This document shows positions 24,911-32,986 of a stretch of 64,000 nucleotides of DNA, in pieces; position 1 is the stretch's first letter, and every line of letters starts with the position of its first letter. The position numbers were made by a program, and so were the translations under genes. Under the pieces are notes generated by a model. The model saw only the letters and a list, made by a program, of their open reading frames with translations, made no database searches and was not told the DNA's origin. Source of the stretch: Sphingomonas oryzagri (GTDB lineage Bacteria > Pseudomonadota > Alphaproteobacteria > Sphingomonadales > Sphingomonadaceae). The stretch is taken from contig NZ_JARYGZ010000006.1 of NCBI RefSeq assembly GCF_029906645.1, forward strand, positions 1 through 64,000, written 5' to 3'.

Positions 24911-25282
24911 ATGAAGACACGGATCATCGCGGCCGCGACACTGGCGCTGCTCGCCACGCCGACACTGGCCAGGCACCACGACCGGGACGGCAATGGCCCC
25001 GGCCGCCCGCCGGCGATCGTGCTGTTCACCAAGCCCGGCTTCCAGGGCCGCAGCTATTTCACCGATCACGAGGTGCGCAAGCTCAGCCACAAGGACATGG
25101 ACGACAAGGTCTCGTCGATCCGCGTGCTGGGCGGCGTGTGGCAGGTCTGCAAGGATGATGATTTCGACGGCCGCTGCGAGATAGTCGACCGATCCATGCC
25201 CGATACCAGCGTGATCAACATGGACGACAAGATCTCGTCGGTCCGCCCGGTGCCGCCGGGCATGCCCGGCTGGCGTCGCTAA
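24911..25282 (+). CDS. secreted beta/gamma-crystallin domain protein
   Basis: A 123-residue protein with a signal peptide (MKTRIIAAATLALLATPTLA) and one beta/gamma-crystallin domain of two Greek-key motifs: IVLFTKPGFQGRSYF and WQVCKDDDFDGRCEIV. Each ends in a calcium-binding D-D-K-V/I-S-S signature (residues 64-69 and 105-110). Cys80 and Cys89 may pair. Microbial crystallins of this kind bind Ca and stabilise or coat surfaces. GGAGGGG precedes the ATG. It is read against the direction of the flanking ruv genes. Confidence 0.88.
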   Translation: MKTRIIAAATLALLATPTLARHHDRDGNGPGRPPAIVLFTKPGFQGRSYFTDHEVRKLSHKDMDDKVSSIRVLGGVWQVCKDDDFDGRCEIVDRSMPDTSVINMDDKISSVRPVPPGMPGWRR

Positions 25283-25286
25283 GGCG

Positions 25287-25886
25287 CTACTTCGCCGCCT
25301 TGCGCAGCGCGAGGCGGACCAGCGCATCGAGCGTGGCATCCGCACCGAGTTCCTCCGCCGCGGCACCGACCGCGGCGGCCGCCTCGGCCGGGCGGAAGCC
25401 GAGATTGGCGAGCGCGGAAAGCGCATCCGCCTCGGCGCTGCCCTTGGGCGCCGTCGCCGCGCCGCCGACCGGGCCGAGCGCCGGGCCGGCCTTGTCCTTC
25501 AGCTCGGTGACGATGCGCAGCGCCAGTTTCGGGCCTACTCCATTCGCACGGGCCACCATCGCCTTGTCGCCCGACGCGACGGCGCGGCTGAGTTCATCCG
25601 GCGCCAGCACCGTCAGGATCGACAGCGCGACGCGGCCGCCGACGCCCTGAACCTGCGTGAGCAACCGGAACCAGTCGCGCTCGGCGACCGATCCGAAGCC
25701 GAACAGCGTGATCGCATCCTCGCGCACCTGCATGTCGGTGAGGATCTTCACCTGCGCGCCGACGCCGCCGAGCGCCTGCAGCGTCTTGCCCGATAGCTGG
25801 ACGAGATAGCCGACGCCGTTGACGTCGATCACGGCATGGTCGCCCGCCGCCTCGGCCAGCACGCCGGTCAGCCGTGCGATCATCAT
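25287..25886 (-). CDS. ruvA: Holliday junction branch migration protein RuvA
   Basis: A 199-residue DNA-binding subunit that holds the four-way junction and loads RuvB. An N-terminal OB fold ([28 protein letters not shown]) is followed by helix-hairpin-helix motifs ([33 protein letters not shown]) and a C-terminal RuvB-binding domain. The start overlaps the ruvC stop as ATGA; a second ATG follows directly. Confidence 0.96.
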   Translation of the reverse strand: MMIARLTGVLAEAAGDHAVIDVNGVGYLVQLSGKTLQALGGVGAQVKILTDMQVREDAITLFGFGSVAERDWFRLLTQVQGVGGRVALSILTVLAPDELSRAVASGDKAMVARANGVGPKLALRIVTELKDKAGPALGPVGGAATAPKGSAEADALSALANLGFRPAEAAAAVGAAAEELGADATLDALVRLALRKAAK

Positions 25887-26380
25887 CCCGCCCTCCTCAG
25901 CATCGCCTTCGCGGAGGCAAGATGGTGGGCGTGGGTGATCGCCACCGCCAGCGCGTCCGCCGCGTCGGCGCCGGTCAGCTTCACGCCGGGCAGCAGCCGG
26001 GCGACCATCGCCTGCACCTGTTCCTTGGCGGCCCCGCCGGTGCCGACTACCGCCTTCTTGACGATGCTCGGATGATATTCGCCCACCACCAGCTCGGCCT
26101 GCGCGGCGGCGAGCAAGGCCATGCCGCGCGCCTGCCCGAGCTTGAGCGTCGACTGCGCGTTGGAATTGCCGAGCACCTCCTCCACCGCCGCGCCCTGCGG
26201 CTGGTGCGAGCGGATCACCTCGACGATCGCGCCGTGGAGCAGCGCCAGCCGGCGCGGCAGCGGCATCGAGGCGTCGGTGCGGATCTGGCCGTTGGCGACG
26301 TGGGAGAGGCGGTTGCCGTCAGCGCGGATCAGGCCCCAGCCGGTCGTGCCGAGGCCTGGATCGAGGCCGAGGATCAGCAT
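25883..26380 (-). CDS. ruvC: crossover junction endodeoxyribonuclease RuvC
   Basis: A 165-residue Holliday-junction resolvase with an RNase H-like fold. Catalytic acidic residues are Asp7 (ILGLDPG), the Glu pair in AVEEVLG and the C-terminal [18 protein letters not shown] at 26380 gives the canonical N-terminus. The frame extends upstream into a family-A repeat, which is not coding. It is coupled to ruvA by ATGA. Confidence 0.96.
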   Translation of the reverse strand: MLILGLDPGLGTTGWGLIRADGNRLSHVANGQIRTDASMPLPRRLALLHGAIVEVIRSHQPQGAAVEEVLGNSNAQSTLKLGQARGMALLAAAQAELVVGEYHPSIVKKAVVGTGGAAKEQVQAMVARLLPGVKLTGADAADALAVAITHAHHLASAKAMLRRAG

Positions 26381-26405
26381 GTCAGCAGGCCTGCCACGAA
26401 TACCC

Positions 26406-26489
26406 CCGTTCGCACTGAGCGTAGTCGAAGTGCGTGCCCCAAACACCTTCGCCTGCCGCACGTCCTTCGACTACGCTCAGGACGAACGG
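26406..26489. repeat. family-A palindromic repeat, copy 4
   Basis: An 84-bp copy, nearly identical at both ends to the prmC copy: GCACT-GAGCGTAGTCGA-AGTGC and GTCCT-TCGACTACGCTC-AGGAC within CCGTTCG/CGAACGG. It lies between the yebC stop and the ruvC start, in the ruvC leader. Confidence 0.9.
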
Positions 26490-26512
26490 AGTGTGAGGAG
26501 CGAGGCCGTTCG

Positions 26513-27259
26513 TCAGCCCAGCTTCTCCATCACCTCGTCGGGGACGTCGTAATTGCCCCAGACGGTCTGCACGTCGTCGTCGTCGTCGAGCGTGTCGATC
26601 AGCTTCATCAGCAGCGCCGCGTCGGTCTCGGACGTCACCGCCACCTGCGTCTGCGGGCGCCAGGCGAGCTTGATGCCCTCGGCCTCGCCCAGCACCGGCT
26701 CGAGCGCCTTGGCCACTTCATGCAGCGAATCGATCGAGCACCAGATTTCGTGGCCGTCCTCGGACGAGGCGACATCCTCGGCACCCGCTTCCAGCGCCGC
26801 CTCGAACACCTTGTCCGCGTCACCCGCCGATGCCGGATAGTTGATCAGGCCGAGCCGGTCGAAGCCGTGGCTCACCGAACCCGACGCACCGAGATTGCCG
26901 CCATTCTTGGAGACGATCGTGCGCACGTTGGTGGCGGTACGGTTGCGGTTGTCGGTCAGCGTCTCGATGATCAGCGACACACCCGCCGGGCCGAAGCCCT
27001 CGTAGCGCACTTCCTCGTAGTTCGCGCCGTCGTTACCCGACGCCTTCTCGATCGAGCGCTTGATATTGTCGTTGGGCATCGACTGCGCGCGCGCCGCGAT
27101 GATGGCGGAGCGCAGGCGCGCATTCATCGCCGGATCGGGCAGCCCCATCTTCGCGGCCACCGTGATCTCGCGGCTGAGCTTGGAGAAGAGCGACGAGCGC
27201 TTCTTATCCTGCGCGCCCTTGCGGTGCATGATGTTCTTGAATTTGGAATGGCCGGCCAT
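26513..27259 (-). CDS. yebC: YebC/PmpR family protein
   Basis: A 248-residue member of the YebC/PmpR/TACO1 family. The N-terminus [21 protein letters not shown] and the central [12 protein letters not shown] are diagnostic; an acidic loop [12 protein letters not shown] lies near the end. Family members have been described as DNA-binding regulators, and some as translation factors for proline-rich stretches. It precedes ruvC, the standard position in proteobacteria, but a family-A repeat separates the two. Confidence 0.95.
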   Translation of the reverse strand: MAGHSKFKNIMHRKGAQDKKRSSLFSKLSREITVAAKMGLPDPAMNARLRSAIIAARAQSMPNDNIKRSIEKASGNDGANYEEVRYEGFGPAGVSLIIETLTDNRNRTATNVRTIVSKNGGNLGASGSVSHGFDRLGLINYPASAGDADKVFEAALEAGAEDVASSEDGHEIWCSIDSLHEVAKALEPVLGEAEGIKLAWRPQTQVAVTSETDAALLMKLIDTLDDDDDVQTVWGNYDVPDEVMEKLG

Positions 27260-27343
27260 CGCCGTGATCGTCCTATGTTCTGGCTTGTCGTTCCGGCGTC
27301 TCTAGGCCGTGGCGGGTAGGGCGATCAAGCCCGGCAACCCTTT

Positions 27344-27428
27344 CGTCATTGCGAGCGGAGCGAAGCAATCCAGAGCCACGAGCGCTCCGCCGATGGATAG
27401 CCACGTCGCTTCGCTCCTCACAATGACG
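27344..27428. repeat. family-B palindromic repeat, copy 2
   Basis: An 85-bp copy with ends CGTCATTGCGAG and CTCACAATGACG and inner AGCGAAGCAATCCA. It lies between yebC and gapR, ending 8 bp before the gapR stop codon, so it may form the 3' hairpin of the gapR mRNA. Confidence 0.85.
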
Positions 27429-27436
27429 CAGGAAGC

Positions 27437-27676
27437 TCAGATTCCCAGCGCCGCCTTGTACGTCTCGAGCAGCGCGTCCGCCTCGTCGCGGGCGTTCTTC
27501 TCCATCTTCCGCAGGCGAACGATGGTCCGCATCGTCTTGGGGTCGTAACCTTGGCTCTTGGCTTCCAGATAGACGTCCTTGATGTCGTCCATCATGCCCT
27601 TCTTCTCTTCCTCGAGGCGCTCGATGCGTTCGATGAAGAGGCGCAGCTGATCGGCCGCGACGTTGCCGTCACTCAT
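27437..27676 (-). CDS. gapR: GapR-like nucleoid-associated protein (DUF2312)
   Basis: A 79-residue, almost entirely helical protein ([36 protein letters not shown]) matching the DUF2312/GapR family. In Caulobacter this protein encircles overtwisted, AT-rich DNA and supports replication. Length and the C-terminal [12 protein letters not shown] fit. It is a marker of alphaproteobacteria. Single gene flanked by a family-B repeat on the 3' side. Confidence 0.93.
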   Translation of the reverse strand: MSDGNVAADQLRLFIERIERLEEEKKGMMDDIKDVYLEAKSQGYDPKTMRTIVRLRKMEKNARDEADALLETYKAALGI

Positions 27677-27766
27677 GGGGTTCCCGCTCCCGATTCGATT
27701 AAGAAGCGCGCGAGGTAGCGGACGAAATCCTACACCTCAAGTTGGAAGCGGGCCGGTGCGGGATCT

Positions 27767-28063
27767 TCAGACCGGGTTCCGCTTCATGCTCTCTTCCATG
27801 CGCGCGAGCTGATCGGGCGTGGCCGCCGTCTGGTGCGTCGCCTTCCATTCGGAATAGGGCATGCCGTAGACCGCCTCGCGCCCCTGATCCTTCGAGATCG
27901 CGCCGCCGGAGGCCTCGGCCGTCCAGTCTCCCAGGCAGTTCCGGCAGAAGCCGGCCAGCCCCATCAGGTCGATATTCTGCGCGTCGTCGCGATGGCGCAG
28001 GTGCGTCACCAGCCGACGGAATACCCTTGCGGCGATTTCGTCATCGATGTCGTCCAGTTGCAT
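27767..28063 (-). CDS. DUF1244 family protein
   Basis: A 98-residue soluble protein of the DUF1244 family, recognised by VFRRLVTHLRHRDDAQNIDLMGLAGFCRNCLGDW and the later YGMPYSEWK. The CRNC pair may bind metal. Function unknown. ATG at 28063 starts MQLDDIDDE; ATG at 28087 would add eight residues. The gene is divergent from pyk, whose start lies 94 bp away. Confidence 0.85.
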   Translation of the reverse strand: MQLDDIDDEIAARVFRRLVTHLRHRDDAQNIDLMGLAGFCRNCLGDWTAEASGGAISKDQGREAVYGMPYSEWKATHQTAATPDQLARMEESMKRNPV

Positions 28064-28157
28064 AGCGCTGTCATTTCCGGTTGCCATGGAGACTGCTAGG
28101 GCTATGGGCATCGCGCGTCGGCCCTGCAACCGGCGAACGCCACATCGGGAGAGTTTC

Positions 28158-29633
28158 ATGTCGATCAGCACCAGTGCCTTCGCGCCCCGCCGCCGCAAGG
28201 TTCGCGTGCTCGCGACGCTCGGCCCCGCCAGCCGCTCGCCCGAGATGATCCGCAAATTGTTCGTGGCGGGCGCCGACGCCTTCCGCGTCAACATGAGCCA
28301 CGGCAGCCATGACGATCATGCCCAGTCGATCGCGGCGATCCGCGCGCTGGAGAAGGAACTCAACCGGCCGACCACGATCCTGGCCGACCTGCAGGGGCCG
28401 AAGCTGCGCGTCGGCACCTTCAAGGACGGCATCGTCACGCTGAAGAAGGGCGACACCTTCCGCCTCGATCGCACCGGCGAGCCGGGCGACGCGACCCGCG
28501 TGACACTCCCCCACCGCGAGATCTTCGAGGCGCTGGAGCCGGGCACCCGCCTGCTGGTCGATGACGGCAAGCTGGTGCTGCGCGTGCAGTCGGCGACGCA
28601 CGACTTGATCGAGACGCTGGTCGAGGTCGGTGGCGCGATTTCGGACCGCAAGGGCGTCAACGTGCCCGACGTGGTGGTGCCGCTGCCCGCGCTGACCGAG
28701 AAGGACCGCAAGGATCTCGCCTTCGCGCTGGAACAGCAGGTCGACTGGATCGCGATCAGCTTCGTCCAGCGCCCGGACGACGTGGCCGAGGCGCGCCGCC
28801 TGATCGCAGGCAAGGCCGCCCTGCTCTCCAAGATCGAGAAGCCCGCCGCGATCGACCGGCTGGACGAGATCATCGAGCTGTCGGACGGCGTGATGGTGGC
28901 GCGCGGCGATCTCGGCGTCGAGCTGCCGCCCGAACGCGTGCCGCCGATCCAGAAGCGCATCGTCGAGACCGCGCGCAAGCTCGGCCGCCCGGTGGTGGTG
29001 GCGACGCAGATGCTCGAATCGATGATCAAGTCGCCCTCGCCGACCCGCGCCGAAGTCTCCGACGTGGCGACCGCCATCTACGACGGTGCCGATGCGATCA
29101 TGCTGTCGGCCGAATCGGCAGCCGGCGACTGGCCGGAGGAAGCGGTGTCGATGATGGATCGCATCGCCGTCTCCGTGGAGGGCGACGCCGCCTACCGGGC
29201 ACGCATCCACTTCACCGAGACGCTGCCCGATCGCACGACGGCGGACGCGCTGTCCGCCGCGGCGGCCGAGATCGTCGACACCGTGTCGGCGGCGGCGATC
29301 ACCTGCTTCACCTCGTCGGGCGGCACCGCGCGCCGGATCGCGCGGGAGCGCCCGGCGGTGCCGCTGCTCGTGCTGACCCCGACGCTCGCCACCGCGCGCA
29401 GGATCGGCCTGCTCTGGGGCGCGCACGCGGTCCACACGCGCGATGTGGCGAGCTTCGAGGAGATGGTCGCCAAGTCCAAGCGCATGGCGCTGCGCGCGCG
29501 CGTCGCCAATGCGGGCGATTCGGTGGTGCTGATGGCGGGCGTGCCGTTCGGGACGCCGGGTTCGACCAACGTGCTCCACGTCGTCCGCCTGACCGGCGAC
29601 GAACTGCGCAACTACAAGCCCGGCGAGGACTGA
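28158..29633 (+). CDS. pyk: pyruvate kinase
   Basis: The last glycolytic step, phosphoenolpyruvate plus ADP to pyruvate plus ATP. The 491-residue protein begins with RRRKVRVLATLGPASRSP. It has the active-site signature LLSKIEKPAAIDRLDEI, the Mg/K region VMVARGDLGVELP and the C-terminal domain to KPGED. ATG at 28158 follows GGGAGAG. Longer upstream frames cross the DUF1244 gene on the other strand and are not used. Confidence 0.97.
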   Translation: MSISTSAFAPRRRKVRVLATLGPASRSPEMIRKLFVAGADAFRVNMSHGSHDDHAQSIAAIRALEKELNRPTTILADLQGPKLRVGTFKDGIVTLKKGDTFRLDRTGEPGDATRVTLPHREIFEALEPGTRLLVDDGKLVLRVQSATHDLIETLVEVGGAISDRKGVNVPDVVVPLPALTEKDRKDLAFALEQQVDWIAISFVQRPDDVAEARRLIAGKAALLSKIEKPAAIDRLDEIIELSDGVMVARGDLGVELPPERVPPIQKRIVETARKLGRPVVVATQMLESMIKSPSPTRAEVSDVATAIYDGADAIMLSAESAAGDWPEEAVSMMDRIAVSVEGDAAYRARIHFTETLPDRTTADALSAAAAEIVDTVSAAAITCFTSSGGTARRIARERPAVPLLVLTPTLATARRIGLLWGAHAVHTRDVASFEEMVAKSKRMALRARVANAGDSVVLMAGVPFGTPGSTNVLHVVRLTGDELRNYKPGED

Positions 29634-29637
29634 CGCC

Positions 29638-29913
29638 TCAGGCCGCCTGCCGCAGCGGTTCCCGCTCTGCGCGGGCGGCCAGCACGGTCACCGTGGCGGT
29701 GGGTCGTGCCGCCTTCGGGCGGCGCGTGAGCAGGCGGCTCGTCACCACGGCGAGACCCAGCGTCGCATAGACGGCGAGCACGACCTCCGGCCGGGCGATG
29801 ATGCCGATCGCCAGCGCCACGCGCAGCCAGAAGGGGTTGAAACCGAAATCCTCGCCGATCGCGTGGCAGATGCCGAAGAGATTGTCCTTGGGGGCGGTGG
29901 CGGGGTCTTGCAT
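29638..29913 (-). CDS. PspC-domain protein
   Basis: A 91-residue protein with a PspC-like core: DNLFGICHAIGEDFGFNPFWLRVALAIG, then a hydrophobic segment VLAVYATLGLAVV and a basic/Ala-rich tail. PspC proteins belong to envelope-stress (phage-shock) systems, but no pspA/pspF neighbours are seen, so a link to stress is only a family inference. It ends 4 bp from the pyk stop (convergent). Confidence 0.8.
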   Translation of the reverse strand: MQDPATAPKDNLFGICHAIGEDFGFNPFWLRVALAIGIIARPEVVLAVYATLGLAVVTSRLLTRRPKAARPTATVTVLAARAEREPLRQAA

Positions 29914-30052
29914 CGAACGGCTCCGGATAGGGATGCCGGATGCTGTGCAGGGGCGTGCCAGACCAGGAATCGGCTGTTTCCGAGGGTTTCGCGATCAACC
30001 GGCCCGTATCGCTGTCCATATCCGGACAGCGGAATCGTCTGGAACCGGACAG

Positions 30053-30682
30053 TCAGAGCAGGCCTAATCCCTCCAGCGCCGCGCGCAGGGTGGCGGCATC
30101 CGCGAAGCGGTGGCCGACGAAGCCGGCCCGCTCGCCCGCCTCGACATTGTCCTGCCGGTCGTCGACGAACAGCGCCTCGCCCGGCGCGAGGCCGAAGCGC
30201 CCCAGCGCCAGCGCATAGATCGCCGGATCGGGCTTGATCAGCTTCACCTCACCCGAGACGACGATGTCACGGAAGCGATCGAACAGAGCCGCCTCGCGCG
30301 CCCGGAACGGCGGCCAGAACTCATGGCTGAAATTGGTGATGGCGTAGAGCGGCACGCCTGCCGCATCGAGATCGGCGACCAGATCGGCCATGCCGGGCAG
30401 CAGATCGCCAATCGTCGCGTCGAACTGGGCGCCCCATCGGCGGATATTCTCCGCCTCGTCCGGATACAGCGCGATGCGCTCCGCCGAGGTATCGGCGAAG
30501 TCGCGTCCGGCATCATGCTGGGTGTGCCATTCGAGCGTCAGCACCTCGCCCATCAGGCGATCGAGGCGTGCGCTGTCCGTGACGTGCCGCGCGAACAGGG
30601 CGCGCGGATTCCAGTCGACAAGCACGTTGCCGACATCGAAGACGACACTTCGAGGAGAGGCGACCACCGGGGCGGTCGCCAC
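30053..30682 (-). CDS. HAD superfamily hydrolase (HAD-IA)
   Basis: A 209-residue phosphatase-like protein. HAD motifs are all visible: I VVFDVGNVLVDW, II AITNFSHEFW, III the lysine in KPDPAIY and IV FVDDRQDNVEAGERAG. It resembles YihX/alpha-D-glucose-1-phosphate phosphatase and 2-haloacid dehalogenase-like members; the substrate is unknown. The start is GTG at 30682, 5 nt after the rpmJ stop, so it is the second gene of an rpmJ operon. Confidence 0.9.
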   Translation of the reverse strand: MATAPVVASPRSVVFDVGNVLVDWNPRALFARHVTDSARLDRLMGEVLTLEWHTQHDAGRDFADTSAERIALYPDEAENIRRWGAQFDATIGDLLPGMADLVADLDAAGVPLYAITNFSHEFWPPFRAREAALFDRFRDIVVSGEVKLIKPDPAIYALALGRFGLAPGEALFVDDRQDNVEAGERAGFVGHRFADAATLRAALEGLGLL

Positions 30683-30687
30683 CCGAA

Positions 30688-30813
30688 TCAGCCCTGGCGG
30701 GCCTTGAAGCGGCGGTTCGTCTTGTTGATGACGTAGGTGCGGCCGCGACGACGGATGACGCGGTTGTCGCGGTGACGCCCCTTGAGCGACTTGAGCGAGT
30801 TACGGATCTTCAT
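30688..30813 (-). CDS. rpmJ: 50S ribosomal protein L36, zinc-free (C-minus) form
   Basis: A 41-residue protein, [18 protein letters not shown]..., matching the C-minus type of L36. It lacks the CxxC...C...H zinc ribbon of the 37-38-residue form and has [13 protein letters not shown] instead. This type is the usual one in many alphaproteobacteria. A promoter-like TTGACT-17-TAGGCG lies upstream (30898-30870, minus). It is followed by the HAD gene. Confidence 0.95.
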   Translation of the reverse strand: MKIRNSLKSLKGRHRDNRVIRRRGRTYVINKTNRRFKARQG

Positions 30814-30869
30814 GGCTGACGCCCTGCTTCTTTCGGTTCGGGGCGTGTGCCCTTGAAAAACGAGGCGCC

Positions 30870-30898
30870 CGCCTATGCAGGATCGCCACACGAGTCAA
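30870..30898 (-). promoter_or_regulatory. putative rpmJ promoter
   Basis: On the minus strand, TTGACT (30898-30893), a 17-bp spacer and TAGGCG (30875-30870), 57 bp before the rpmJ start. It has the same layout as the element before rpmB (TTGACC-17-TAGGGA), which supports both. Confidence 0.5.
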
Positions 30899-31040
30899 GG
30901 GAGTCTGCGGGGAGACTCTTGCGCGCACCATCGTTCAGCCGTTGGAAAGCGGCGGCGAATGAAGCAAAAGGCATCGTCGAGACGTTCCAGTATCACAGCC
31001 CGCGCCGTTTCCGATCGCGCGGCCATTCGAGAGGCTTGCC

Positions 31041-31682
31041 ATGATCCAGTCGCGAATCCCCTTCCGCCTCTCGTCGAAGCTGATGGCGGCGCTCGGCGGC
31101 GCGCTGGCACTGGCCGGCTGCACCACCACCAACCCGGTGCAGGTAACCCGCTTCCACCTCGACCAGCCGCTCGCGCCGGGCAGCTTCTCGATCGAATCGA
31201 CGCCGGCGATGGGGCCGGGCTCGCCCGTCGCGCCCGACAGCATCGAGCTCAACATGTATAGCGACATCGTGGCGGGCGAGTTGACCCGGCTCGGCTACAC
31301 CCGCGCTTCGGGTCCGGCCGATTCGGAACTGACCGTCAGCGTGCTGGTCGATCGCGGCACGCGGCCCGATTACAATGCGGGCGGCTCCTCGGTCAGCTTC
31401 GGGATCGGCGGGGCGAGCTTCGGCCGCCACACCGGCTTCGGCGGCGGCGTAGGCACGACCGTTCCGATCGGCAACCGGCAGGAGCGCTTCATCGTCGGCA
31501 CGCGGATGCAGGTGCAGATCAAGCGACGCTCCGACGGCACCGCCATCTGGGAAGGCCGCGCGATGACCGAGGCGAAGGGCCAGTCGCCGGACGCCTCGCC
31601 GCAGGCCGCCGTCGCCAAGCTGGCGCACGCGATGTTCGCGGGCTTTCCGGGAGAGTCGGGGAAGACTATCTCGGTGAAATGA
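31041..31682 (+). CDS. DUF4136 family lipoprotein
   Basis: A 213-residue lipoprotein: signal peptide and lipobox LAGC with Cys27, then a DUF4136-type domain (VTRFHLDQPLAPGSFSIES, SELTVSVLVDRGTR, WEGRAMTEAKGQ). A glycine-rich insert (GGSSVSFGIGGASFGRHTGFGGG) is present. Function unknown; located in the outer membrane or periplasm. The stop overlaps the start of the carboxypeptidase gene (ATGA), so the two are coupled. Confidence 0.85.
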   Translation: MIQSRIPFRLSSKLMAALGGALALAGCTTTNPVQVTRFHLDQPLAPGSFSIESTPAMGPGSPVAPDSIELNMYSDIVAGELTRLGYTRASGPADSELTVSVLVDRGTRPDYNAGGSSVSFGIGGASFGRHTGFGGGVGTTVPIGNRQERFIVGTRMQVQIKRRSDGTAIWEGRAMTEAKGQSPDASPQAAVAKLAHAMFAGFPGESGKTISVK

Positions 31683-32800
31683 CGATCCGCATTTCATCCG
31701 CTTTCGACAGCGGCAACATCCGCCTGACCGGTATCCTCGACGATCGCATCACGCTCGAGATCGCGCGCGACAAGGATTCGGACTTCTACCAATGGTTCCA
31801 CTTCCGCGCGCTGGGCGTGCGCGGAAAACGGCTGACCTACGAGATCGGCAATGCCGGTCAGTCCGCCTATCCGGACGGCTGGCCGGGCTATCACGCCTGC
31901 TGGTCGGAAGATCGGGTTACGTGGCGGCGAGTCGCCGACACGAGCTACGACAAGGGCACGCTGCGCTTCACGCACGAGGCGCGCGGCGACGCGATCTGGT
32001 TCGCCTATTTCGCGCCTTACTCGATGGAGCGGCACAACGACCTCGTCGCGCGCATCGGCGGCCAGCCGGGCGTGACGCTCGCCTCGCTCGGCCAGACGCT
32101 CGACGGGCGCGAGATCGATTGCCTGACGATCGGCGAGGGCAGCAAGCAGGTGTGGCTCTACGCCCGCCAGCATCCCGGCGAATCGATGGCCGAATGGTGG
32201 ATGGAGGGCGCGCTGGAGTGCCTCACCGATCCGGCCGATCCGATCGCCCGCTCGCTGCGCCAGAAAGCGACCTTCCACATCGTCCCCAACATGAACCCGG
32301 ACGGCAGTTTCCGCGGCCATCTGCGCACCAATGCCGTGGGCGTGAACCTCAATCGCGAATGGCATGAGCCGACGCCGGAACGCTCGCCCGAGGTGCTGTG
32401 CGTGCGAAACGCGATGGACAAGACGGGCGTCGACTTCGCCATGGACGTGCATGGCGACGAGGCGATCCCCTATGTCTTCCTCGCCGGTTTCGAGGGCATC
32501 CCTTCGCTGAAGGACGGCCAGGTCAGCGGCTATCAGGCGTATCAGGACGCGCTCGTCGCCCGCACGCCCGATTTCCAGAAGGCCAAGGGCTATGCGACGG
32601 CCGGCAAGGGCAAGGCCAACCTCTCCATGTCCACCAACCAACTCGCCGAGCGCTTCGGCTGCGTGGCGATGACGCTGGAAATGCCGTTCAAGGACAATGA
32701 TGACCTGCCTGACGCCGAGTTCGGCTGGTCGCCGGAGCGCAGCAAGAAGCTGGGCGAGGCCTGCCTCGCCGCACTGCACGACGTGATCGGGATGCTGTAA
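31679..32800 (+). CDS. M14 metallocarboxypeptidase of the cytosolic carboxypeptidase (CCP/AGBL) type
   Basis: A 373-residue protein without signal peptide. The N-terminal about 120-residue beta domain is followed by the zinc-peptidase domain with HPGE (His165, Glu168), third ligand His258 (DVHGDE) and catalytic Glu334 (TLEMPF). The motif NMNPDGSFRGHLRTNAVGVNLNREW is typical of the branch related to eukaryotic deglutamylases. It may trim acidic C-termini; the substrate in bacteria is unknown. Translationally coupled to the upstream lipoprotein gene. Confidence 0.9.
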   Translation: MTIRISSAFDSGNIRLTGILDDRITLEIARDKDSDFYQWFHFRALGVRGKRLTYEIGNAGQSAYPDGWPGYHACWSEDRVTWRRVADTSYDKGTLRFTHEARGDAIWFAYFAPYSMERHNDLVARIGGQPGVTLASLGQTLDGREIDCLTIGEGSKQVWLYARQHPGESMAEWWMEGALECLTDPADPIARSLRQKATFHIVPNMNPDGSFRGHLRTNAVGVNLNREWHEPTPERSPEVLCVRNAMDKTGVDFAMDVHGDEAIPYVFLAGFEGIPSLKDGQVSGYQAYQDALVARTPDFQKAKGYATAGKGKANLSMSTNQLAERFGCVAMTLEMPFKDNDDLPDAEFGWSPERSKKLGEACLAALHDVIGML

Positions 32801-32813
32801 ACCCCAAGCGCCA

Positions 32814-32904
32814 CGTCGTCATTGCGAGCGAAGCGAAGCAATCCAGAGCCACAAGCGCCGCGCATGTGGATCGCCACGCCGCTGCGCGGCTCGCGATGAC
32901 GACG
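32814..32904. repeat. family-B palindromic repeat, copy 3
   Basis: A 91-bp copy with 15-nt ends CGTCGTCATTGCGAG and CTCGCGATGACGACG (one mismatch as inverted repeats) and inner AAGCAATCCAGAGCCAC. It lies 14 bp after the carboxypeptidase stop, in the 186-bp gap before gpmA. Confidence 0.85.
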
Positions 32905-32986
32905 CATGTGATCGCCGTGGGCAGGGGATGACGAACGCGCACCGCTCCGCTAGGCGATCCCGCGATACGCCCCGAGGGAGACCCGA

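Noticed and set aside
26381-26461. Upstream extension of ruvC by 27 codons
   Set aside because: The added residues come from the family-A repeat; ATG at 26380 gives the canonical RuvC N-terminus.
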